A DNA stretch of 64,000 bases, from assembly GCA_000720535.1 (NCBI GenBank), contig JOAZ01000005.1, positions 186,001 through 250,000 on the forward strand, written 5' to 3'. How positions within the stretch are numbered: position 1 is the first letter of the stretch; each line of letters opens with the position of its first letter. The DNA comes from Streptomyces halstedii. Its GTDB lineage: Bacteria > Actinomycetota > Actinomycetes > Streptomycetales > Streptomycetaceae. The notes under the pieces are model-generated. The model made no database searches. It was not told where the DNA came from and was given only the letters and a program-made list of their open reading frames with translations. This document shows, piece by piece, positions 57,967 to 64,000 of this stretch. Position numbers and translations under genes: made by a program.

Positions 57967-59073
57967 TCAGTCGTTCGGCCAGACTTCCGCGACCGCGTCG
58001 CGAGCGGCGTCCAGGTCGGTGGTCCGGCCCGCGTCCGTGAGCGCGGACCCCAGGGCGGCCAGCGAGGAGAGCACCGCGTCCCGGGTCGCGTCCGCGCCGT
58101 AGTGGTTGACGCGGATCATCTCCGCGGCGAGCGCCCCGCCGCCCGCCACCAGCGGCAGCGACGGGTCGACGGCGAGCGCGCCCCGCACGAGCGCGGTGGC
58201 GTCGGTCCCGGCCGGCACCCGCAGCGTCGTGGCGACCGGCGCTGCGTCCCGCGCCTCGTGGACGTACGGCTCCAGGCCGCCGCCGAGGGCCACCGCCCCC
58301 GCCCGGGTGGCCGCCGCCGCCGCGGCGTGCCGGGCCGTCACCGTGGCCAGGCCCTCCGCCTCGATCCGCTCCAGGCAGGCTTCCAGCGCCAGCATCTCCA
58401 ACTGCGCCGGGGCGTGCGGCAGCGCCGTGCGGCCCGCGTCGATCCACCGGGACTTCCAGTCCAGCAGCGAGAGGTAGGACCGGCGCGGCGCCCGCGGGTT
58501 GTCCGCCAGCCGCTCCCACGCCCGCTCGCTCACCGACACCGCGGAGACACCCGCCGGGCCGCCCATCGCCTTCTGCGCGCCGATCACACACAGGTCCACG
58601 CCCCAGACGTCCGGCAGCAGCGGCTCGGCGCCGACCGACGCGACGGCGTCCAGCATGAAGAGGGCGCCGTGCGCCCGGACCGCCTCGCCGATCTCCGCGA
58701 CCGGATTGGTGTTGCCGGTCGCCGCCTCGGCGTGCACCAGCGACACGAAGTCGATCTCCGGGTGCGCGGCCAGCGCCTGCTCGACCTGCTCGGCGGTGAC
58801 CGCGGCGTGGAAGGGCACCACCAGGTCGACCACCTCGGCGCCGCAGTCCCGCAGCCAGTTGCCGAAGGTCTGCCCGTACGGGCCGGTCACCACGTTCAGC
58901 GCGGTCGAACCGGGCCGGGCGCCACCCCGGACGCAGCCTTCCAGCGGCAGCAGCGCCTCGCCCTGGGTGATGACGACGTCCTGCTCGGTGGCGAGGAGGC
59001 CGGCCACCCTCCGCTCGATCGCCGCGAAGTGTGCGGCGGTGAGCGGCGGGAGGTCGAGGAAGGGGTGTGTCAC
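57967..59073 (-). CDS. Class V aminotransferase, alanine-glyoxylate aminotransferase-like
   Basis: A 368-residue PLP enzyme. Lys168 in GAQKAMGGPAG binds PLP; Asp142 in LFMLDAVASVGAEPL contacts the ring; the fold-specific ALNVVTGPYGQTFGNWL is at 58-74. This is the AGT/serine-pyruvate aminotransferase group, which uses alanine or serine with glyoxylate or hydroxypyruvate. It lies beside ect genes in Streptomyces, in line with nitrogen or aspartate-semialdehyde supply or general salvage, but no direct role is shown. ATG 59073 diverges from the amidohydrolase by 112 bp. Confidence 0.9.
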   Translation of the reverse strand: MTHPFLDLPPLTAAHFAAIERRVAGLLATEQDVVITQGEALLPLEGCVRGGARPGSTALNVVTGPYGQTFGNWLRDCGAEVVDLVVPFHAAVTAEQVEQALAAHPEIDFVSLVHAEAATGNTNPVAEIGEAVRAHGALFMLDAVASVGAEPLLPDVWGVDLCVIGAQKAMGGPAGVSAVSVSERAWERLADNPRAPRRSYLSLLDWKSRWIDAGRTALPHAPAQLEMLALEACLERIEAEGLATVTARHAAAAAATRAGAVALGGGLEPYVHEARDAAPVATTLRVPAGTDATALVRGALAVDPSLPLVAGGGALAAEMIRVNHYGADATRDAVLSSLAALGSALTDAGRTTDLDAARDAVAEVWPND

Positions 59074-59185
59074 GGGGTGCTCTCTTCAGGTGTGCCGTCG
59101 GCGGTCGGCGCTCGGGAGCGCGTGCGTCCGAGCGTACCGAGCACACCCGTCGGCCCCGGGCGCGGTGCCTCGTACAGTGCTGTGC

Positions 59186-60286
59186 ATGAGCGATCACGAG
59201 GCGGCGCGGATACTGCGGATCAAGGGGCGGGTGCTGCTCGGCCCCGACGACGTCAGGGACGAGATCTGGGCCGTGGACGGCCGGATCACCCACGAGCGGC
59301 CGCCGGGCGGGGACGGGGCGCCGGTCCTCACCGGCTGGGCGCTGCCCGGCCTCGTCGACGCGCACTGCCACGTCGGCCTCGACCGGCACGGGCCGGTGGA
59401 CGCGGCGACCGCCGAGAAGCAGGCGCTCACCGAGCGGGAGGCCGGGACCCTCCTGGTCCGGGACGCCGGATCCCCGTCCGACACCCGGTGGACGGACGAC
59501 CGGGAGGACCTGCCGAAGATCATCAGGGCGGGCCGGCACATCGCCCGGACCCGCCGGTACATCCGCAACTACGCCCACGAGATCGAGCCCGGCGACCTGG
59601 TCGCCTACGTGGCCCGGGAGGCGCGGCGCGGTGACGGCTGGGTGAAGCTCGTGGGCGACTGGATCGACCGGGACGCCGGGGACCTGACCGGCTGCTGGCC
59701 GCGCGGTGAGGTCGAGGCCGCCATCGCCGAGGCGCACCGTCTCGGCGCGCGGGTCACCGCGCACTGCTTCGCCGAGGCCGCCCTGCGCGACCTGGTGGAG
59801 GCGGGGATCGACTGTATCGAGCACGCGACGGGGCTCACCGAGGACACGATCCCGCTCTTCGCGGAGCGCGGTGTGGCGATCGTCCCGACGCTGGTCAACA
59901 TCGCGACCTTCCCGGACCTCGCGGCGGGCGGCGAGGCCAAGTTCCCCCGCTGGTCGGCCCATATGCGGCAGCTGTACGAGCGCCGCTACGACACCGTGCG
60001 GGCGGCCTACGACGCGGGCGTCCCCGTCTTCGTCGGGACCGACGCGGGCGGCTCGCTGCCCCACGGGCTGGTGGCCGCCGAGGTGGCCGAGCTGGTGAAG
60101 GCGGGCATCCCGCCCCTGGAGGCGCTCTCCGCGACGACCTGGGGCGCACGGAGCTGGCTGGGCCGCCCGGCGCTGGAGGAGGGGGCCCCGGCGGACCTGG
60201 TGGTGTACGACGAGGACCCGCGCGCCGACGTACGCGTCCTGGCGGGGCCCCGCAGCGTGGTGCTGAACGGCCGCGTCGTCGGCTGA
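59186..60286 (+). CDS. Amidohydrolase-superfamily protein
   Basis: A 366-residue metal-dependent hydrolase: HxH at His60/His62 (LVDAHCHVGLD), a candidate carboxylated Lys in GWVKLVGDW, His in ARVTAHCF, the EHATG motif and the final Asp in FVGTDAGGS. It resembles imidazolonepropionase/prolidase-like members that open cyclic amides or dipeptides. Substrate unknown. TACAGT lies 8-13 bases upstream of the ATG, so the transcript may be leaderless. It is divergent from the aminotransferase, and the pair is typical of the ect neighbourhood in Streptomyces as I recall. Confidence 0.87.
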   Translation: MSDHEAARILRIKGRVLLGPDDVRDEIWAVDGRITHERPPGGDGAPVLTGWALPGLVDAHCHVGLDRHGPVDAATAEKQALTEREAGTLLVRDAGSPSDTRWTDDREDLPKIIRAGRHIARTRRYIRNYAHEIEPGDLVAYVAREARRGDGWVKLVGDWIDRDAGDLTGCWPRGEVEAAIAEAHRLGARVTAHCFAEAALRDLVEAGIDCIEHATGLTEDTIPLFAERGVAIVPTLVNIATFPDLAAGGEAKFPRWSAHMRQLYERRYDTVRAAYDAGVPVFVGTDAGGSLPHGLVAAEVAELVKAGIPPLEALSATTWGARSWLGRPALEEGAPADLVVYDEDPRADVRVLAGPRSVVLNGRVVG

Positions 60287-60651
60287 CCGCCCGCGTCCGC
60301 CGTGCGGCGGGCGGGTGGGCGCGATGTTGACCGGCGGTGACCTATGGCCTCCCCGGCTCGTTGAGCCCTTCTGTACGTTGGACACCTTTCTGTAGGCGGA
60401 TCTGTACACGGACGGGCCGATCCCGGCTCCGCGCCGTCCACGCTCGGCGAAACGGGTGACTGGGGGGAACTCCCGTGCCGAAAGATTCGAATACGCACAC
60501 GGAAACCCCCCTTTGGAGTGAACTGACGCCAGGTGTCTGTCAGTTCACCCTCCGTGCGTAAAGATTCACGGAGTCGAGGCCACCGGCGCCCGCGATGTCC
60601 CCCATTGGACGGCGCCGGTGGCTCCATGTCTCTTGTGGGGGTTCCACCATC
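60287..60651 (+). other. Structured leader of the LAETG protein gene
   Basis: 365 bp with no gene. Two stems can form: GTGAACTGAC with GTCAGTTCAC (60518-60527 and 60539-60548, 11-base loop) and a 12-bp GC stem (60579-60590 with 60611-60622, 20-base loop), the second ending 29 bases before the start codon. They could be an attenuator, an upstream terminator or a leader; which is unresolved. Confidence 0.5.
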
Positions 60652-61761
60652 TTGAACAGCAACACCTTCCGTCTGGCTGCCCTGGCGGTCGCCGCCGCAC
60701 CCGTCGCTCTGCTGGTCGCCGTCCCCGCGCAGGCCGCCACCGCGACCGTCCCGGCGACCCCGGACACCGCCCACGGAAAGGCGAGCGCCGTCGTGCTGCG
60801 CACCGGCCTGGACGTCTCGCTCCTGAACAAGGCGGTCGACGTACCGCTCAAGGTCACGCTCAACGAGGTGCACGCGCCGGCCAGCGCGGAGAAGACCGCG
60901 CTCAGCGTGAAGCTCGACGAGGTCGAACAGGGCCAGCCGGTCGAGGTGCTCCGGGCGGACGTCGCCACGGCGGAGGCCACCGCGGACGCGCACAAGGCCG
61001 AGGGCCGCGCCAACCTCGTGAAGGCCCGGGTGCACGTGCCCGGACTGCCCAGGCTCTCCCTGATCGAGGTCGAGGAGGTCACGTCCAAGGCGCTGTGCGA
61101 GGCGGGCAAGAAGCCTGTCGCCGAGTCGAACGTACTGGGCCACGTCTCGGTGCTCGGCAAGCGGATCAGCCTCTCGTCGGGCGGCACGACGAACATCGAG
61201 GTCCCGGGCGTCGGTTCGGTCACCCTCGACCTGTCGAAGACCAGCACCACCACGCGCACGGCCGCCGCGACGGCGCTCCAGCTCCGGGTCTCGGTGAACC
61301 CGCTGAAGCTCAACGTCGCCGAGGTGGAGGGAGAAGTCACGCTGGCCGAGGCGACCTGCGAGACCCCGAAGGGCGGCGGTTCCGGCAACGGGGGTTCGGA
61401 GAACGGCGGCTCGGGCAACGCGGGTTCCGAGAACGGCGGTTCGGGCAACGGGGGTTCGGAGAACGGTGGCTCGGGCAACGGCGGTTCGGGGAACGGCGGT
61501 TCGGGGAACGGCGGTGCGACCGGAGGTGACGACGGCTCCGGCCACGAGGGCGGCACGGGCGGCGACGGTTCCGGCAAGGGCGAGGGGATCAGCGACGTGA
61601 AGCCCCAGACGGGCACCGACAACCCCCAGGCCTCCGGAACCGGCGACCTCGCCGAGACGGGCTCCAGCTCCTCCACCCCGTACATCGCGGGAGGCGCGGC
61701 CGTCCTGCTGGCCGCCGGCGTCGGAGCCACGGTCATTGCCCGCAGGCGCGCCCGGAGCTGA
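60652..61761 (+). CDS. Secreted cell-surface protein with LAETG sorting signal (SCO1860-like)
   Basis: A 369-residue secreted protein. Features in order: signal peptide of about 30 residues (ending VPAQA), an alpha/beta extracellular domain (about 45-240) with two cysteines (ALCEAGK and ATCETPK), a repeat region of GGSGN/GGSEN units (15-base repeat, 61381-61515), an LAETG motif, a hydrophobic helix and an RRRARS tail. This is a class E sortase substrate, covalently attached to peptidoglycan. The TTG at 60652 is the only plausible start; the ribosome site is GGGGG. It lies near ect genes, as SCO1860 does in S. coelicolor as I recall. Function unknown. Confidence 0.85.
   Translation: MNSNTFRLAALAVAAAPVALLVAVPAQAATATVPATPDTAHGKASAVVLRTGLDVSLLNKAVDVPLKVTLNEVHAPASAEKTALSVKLDEVEQGQPVEVLRADVATAEATADAHKAEGRANLVKARVHVPGLPRLSLIEVEEVTSKALCEAGKKPVAESNVLGHVSVLGKRISLSSGGTTNIEVPGVGSVTLDLSKTSTTTRTAAATALQLRVSVNPLKLNVAEVEGEVTLAEATCETPKGGGSGNGGSENGGSGNAGSENGGSGNGGSENGGSGNGGSGNGGSGNGGATGGDDGSGHEGGTGGDGSGKGEGISDVKPQTGTDNPQASGTGDLAETGSSSSTPYIAGGAAVLLAAGVGATVIARRRARS
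61381..61515 (+). repeat. 15-bp tandem repeat coding SGNGG/SENGG
   Basis: Nine units of 15 bases. In the first six, SGN and SEN types alternate, giving a 30-base higher-order period; the last three are all SGN. The region links the extracellular domain to the sorting signal. Confidence 0.9.
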
Positions 61762-61821
61762 CCCCGAGCGGGGCCCGGGGAGCGGAGGCACAGGAGGGCG
61801 GGGGAAGAACGGGGGAGGGGG

Positions 61822-61849
61822 AGCGGTGCTCTCGCATCTGAGCACCGCT
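61822..61849. terminator. Bidirectional hairpin terminator
   Basis: A 10-bp stem (61822-61831 with 61840-61849) with an 8-base loop, between the convergent ends of the LAETG gene (61761) and the binding-protein gene (61918). Confidence 0.7.
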
Positions 61850-61917
61850 TCCGCCATGTCTGGCCTCCGTACGGTCCCGCAAGCCGGCTGCCGGAAACGC
61901 CTGCCGCCCGCGTGCGG

Positions 61918-62874
61918 CTATGCCGGGCAGTACGCGGGCGCCTCGGCGACGTTGTCCGCGGTGACCAGGGTGAGGGGAACGTCGGTGATCTTGGCGCTGT
62001 CCTTCTTCCCGTCGAGGAGATCCACCGCGCTCGCCACCGCCGTCTTCCCGATCAGCCCGGGGGAGTTGGCGACGGTGGCGGCGAAACGTCCGTCCTCGAC
62101 AGCCGCCAGGCCCTTCGCGGTGCCGTTCTCCGTGACGATCTCGGCGTCGCCGGCACCCGCCGCGTCGAAGGCCTTCCGGACGGCGAAGGCCATCTCCTCG
62201 TTCGCGACGAAGACGTAGTCCAGATCGGGATGGGCCTGGATCATGTTCTCGGCCACGTCCTGCGCCTTGGCCGGGTTGAACATGCCGGACTGGTTGGCCA
62301 CCGTCTTCGCGTTGCCGGGCAGCGCTTCGGTGAAGCCGGACACCATCAGGTCGGAAGCGGCTCCGGGGGAGCCGGCCACGATGCCCACCTTCACCTGACG
62401 GCCGTTCGCGTCCTTCTCGATCCATCCGGCGTCCAGGGCGCCCAGCTTCTTCAGATCGACGACGGCGGCACCGAGGATGTCCGACGTGTCGGCCGTGGCG
62501 AGTGACGTCAGGTAGAGGGGCACGCCCGCTTGCCGTGCCTTGCCGACACCAGCCTTGAGCGCGTCCATGTTGACGGTCTGGACGATCAGGGCATCGACCT
62601 TGCGGGTGAGCATGTCCTCGACGTTGGACAGCTCCTTCGCCGCGTCCATCTGCGAGTTCGCCGTCCGGACCGTCACCCCTCGGGCCTCGGCCTCTCGTTC
62701 GACGGCCTTCTGGAGACACGTGGCGAACTCGCTGGTGTCCCCGTTGACGAATCCGAAGGTGCGTAGGGGGTCATCGGCGGAGCCGGAGGCGTTGCCGCAA
62801 CCGGTGACGGCAGCGGCCGTTGTGATGACGACGGCGACGGCCGCCTCTCTGAGAGGGCGAGCGGAGGGAATCAT
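61918..62874 (-). CDS. Orphan sugar-binding lipoprotein (periplasmic-binding type I)
   Basis: A 318-residue exported protein with a signal peptide ending in lipobox VTGC (residues about 23-26) and a ribose-binding/LacI-like fold: TFGFVNGDTSEFATCLQKAVEREA, DALIVQTVNMDALKAGVGKARQAGVPL, VGIVAGSPGAASDL, LDYVFVANEEMAFAVRKAF, GRFAATVANSPGLIG. Such proteins serve CUT2 sugar importers, but no ATPase or permease gene adjoins within the window, so it may work with a distant transporter or in signalling. Confidence 0.88.
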   Translation of the reverse strand: MIPSARPLREAAVAVVITTAAAVTGCGNASGSADDPLRTFGFVNGDTSEFATCLQKAVEREAEARGVTVRTANSQMDAAKELSNVEDMLTRKVDALIVQTVNMDALKAGVGKARQAGVPLYLTSLATADTSDILGAAVVDLKKLGALDAGWIEKDANGRQVKVGIVAGSPGAASDLMVSGFTEALPGNAKTVANQSGMFNPAKAQDVAENMIQAHPDLDYVFVANEEMAFAVRKAFDAAGAGDAEIVTENGTAKGLAAVEDGRFAATVANSPGLIGKTAVASAVDLLDGKKDSAKITDVPLTLVTADNVAEAPAYCPA

Positions 62875-63257
62875 GGGGAAGGTGCCTTTCGCTGGAAGAG
62901 GGACTCACCTGAGGGAGAGATCTCGCACGGTCGGGCATCCGCCAGGGGAGTGACGGGGCATCGGCCCGACGAGTGCGGGAGCGATGCGGGGTAGGGCTTG
63001 CGCGGCGCAGTCGTGGGTCACGAGCGCCGTACTGTCGGCCGTCCGCCCGGTGGCAAGGGCGGAGGGAAGCGGAGCCCGAGGGGGAGGGAAGCGCGCGTGT
63101 CGCCGTGCCCGGCCGGGCACGAGGTCCGCGCATGCGGAACACCCGGCGGGACGAGGTGCCGACCGCCTCCTTGTCTCGTCACGAGAGCCGGCGGGACGCG
63201 CGGCCACGACCGCACGGCCGCCGACGGAACTCCGTCCGCTGACGAGGGTGGCGGGCT
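62875..63257. other. Intergenic region, no feature seen
   Basis: 383 bp between the binding-protein start and the monooxygenase stop, both on the minus strand. I see neither a convincing gene nor a clear hairpin here. The GC-rich frames in both directions lack a ribosome site and homology. Confidence 0.5.
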
Positions 63258-64000
63258 TCAGATCGGCTGGATCATCGATTCGAGAACGTGCTGCGTGAGC
63301 CCGGCGTGGTCGAAGTCCGGGTGGCCCGCCGGGTCCATCTCGTACTCGCCGATGGCCACCGACGACTCCACGATGAGCTTGCAGCGCTCGTACCGACGCT
63401 CGCTGTACTCCTCGAACGCCGCCGCGTGATCGTTATGGGTGGACAGGCATTCGGCGAGGACGACTCCGTCCTCGATCGCCTGGGCCGCTCCCTGGCCGAG
63501 ATGCGGAGTGACGGCGTGGACGGCGTCACCGATCAGTACGACGCGCCCGTTGTGCCAGGGGGCCGGGGCTATCAGCCACTCCTCCGGACGGAAGACGATC
63601 TGGGCGGAGTCGTTGATGTACGTGTCGCGAATCCGCCCGGCGAGACCGCCGAACGGCGCCATCCGGGCCCGCAGTTCGTCGGCCATCGTGCTCTGCTCCA
63701 GCCAGCGGCCCTCCTCCCAGGTGGTGTTGTAGAAGAGGTAGGCGAGATCGGGACCGATCGGTACGAAGCCCGCCAGCCCGTCGGGGCCGTGCTGCAGGAT
63801 GATCCGGTCGATCTCGGGCTCGCGGGGGATGTTGAGGCGGAAGGCGGACTGGCCGAGGTAGACCGGCTTCAGCTCCTCGGACAGGACGTAGGGGCGGACC
63901 GTGGAGTAGACACCGTCCGCGCCGACCACGACGTCGTAGGAGCCGGTGGTTCCGTCGGTGAAGACGACCGCGACCTCCTCAGGGCCGTCTTCGAGCGTGG
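63258..64000 (-). CDS. FAD-dependent monooxygenase, C-terminal part (start beyond window)
   Basis: The frame is open to the right edge, so only the last 247 residues are seen. VVVGADGVYSTVRP is the conserved DG motif and VVLIGDAVHAVTPHLGQGAAQAIEDGVVLAE is the GD motif of the PHBH/TetX-type flavin monooxygenases; the N-terminal FAD-binding GxGxxG lies outside. Such enzymes hydroxylate aromatic or polyketide compounds with NAD(P)H and O2. The substrate-binding centre (YLGQSAFRLNIP, LAYLFYNTTWEEG) gives no closer identity. Its neighbours upstream are unseen, so pathway context is missing. Confidence 0.88.
   Translation of the reverse strand, partial: TLEDGPEEVAVVFTDGTTGSYDVVVGADGVYSTVRPYVLSEELKPVYLGQSAFRLNIPREPEIDRIILQHGPDGLAGFVPIGPDLAYLFYNTTWEEGRWLEQSTMADELRARMAPFGGLAGRIRDTYINDSAQIVFRPEEWLIAPAPWHNGRVVLIGDAVHAVTPHLGQGAAQAIEDGVVLAECLSTHNDHAAAFEEYSERRYERCKLIVESSVAIGEYEMDPAGHPDFDHAGLTQHVLESMIQPI

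Noticed and set aside
57926-60409. An 827-codon minus-strand frame covering the aminotransferase and amidohydrolase
   Set aside because: The real genes in this interval have family motifs in other phases; the long frame is low-complexity Arg/Gly.

Overview
The window is a stretch of a high-GC actinomycete chromosome, almost certainly Streptomyces. Coding frames have strong G/C third-position bias, GTG and TTG starts and ATGA/GTGA stop-start overlaps are frequent, and several families are typical of the genus: two-domain TerD protein, Scr1-type XRE regulator with a DUF6879 partner, LAETG-anchored secreted protein, and an ectABCD cluster beside a class V aminotransferase and an amidohydrolase. 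I see no rRNA, tRNA, CRISPR array, insertion sequence or phage gene.

Layout. 1-1900: end of an unknown gene, a TerD-family gene, a small conserved gene. 1977-26762: a plant cell-wall (pectin and arabinan) utilisation region. It holds a uronate-dehydrogenase-like gene divergent from kdgD and an unknown companion; an MFS exporter; a GntR-led tightly coupled run (DHDPS-family enzyme, IlvD/Edd dehydratase, two sugar ABC permeases, Gfo/Idh/MocA oxidoreductase, DUF6807 protein, GH43, binding lipoprotein); secreted CE12, PL1 and CE8 enzymes; and, after an orphan penicillin-binding protein, a truncated sigma factor and a GNAT gene, an IclR regulator divergent from an alpha-ketoglutarate semialdehyde dehydrogenase and a DUF1349 protein. 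Secreted enzymes would deacetylate, demethylate and cut pectin. Imported sugars or sugar acids would then be oxidised and dehydrated to alpha-ketoglutarate semialdehyde, which the dehydrogenase turns into alpha-ketoglutarate for the TCA cycle. Galactarate dehydratase is not present here.

27022-35400: mixed housekeeping and accessory genes (DUF4037 protein, DsbA/FrnE-type protein, Tap-like secreted peptidase, small membrane protein, two-component system, VOC protein divergent from a MarR regulator). 35334-39441: an accessory patch that starts with a decayed copy of the frnE-like gene's 5' end. It holds DUF6879-XRE, two small genes, a divergent S-adenosylhomocysteine-hydrolase-like protein and a NUDIX protein; this is the best candidate here for an undescribed system. 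39442-48222: class V PLP enzyme, LacI regulator with a beta-galactoside-type ABC importer divergent from a GH42 enzyme, and a VOC/DinB-like fusion. 48316-54092: DUF1684 protein plus a complete dipeptide/oligopeptide ABC importer. 54340-60286: ectABCD, class V aminotransferase, amidohydrolase. 60652-64000: LAETG surface protein, orphan sugar-binding lipoprotein, and the C-terminal part of an FAD monooxygenase cut by the window edge.

Neither sugar ABC operon encodes an ATPase, which fits the shared MsiK-type ATPase known in Streptomyces. Regulatory DNA is unusually readable: matched operators next to both udh/kdgD promoters, paired 16-bp palindromes in front of marR, and a TTGACA promoter with an adjacent palindrome in front of the LacI-linked ABC operon.
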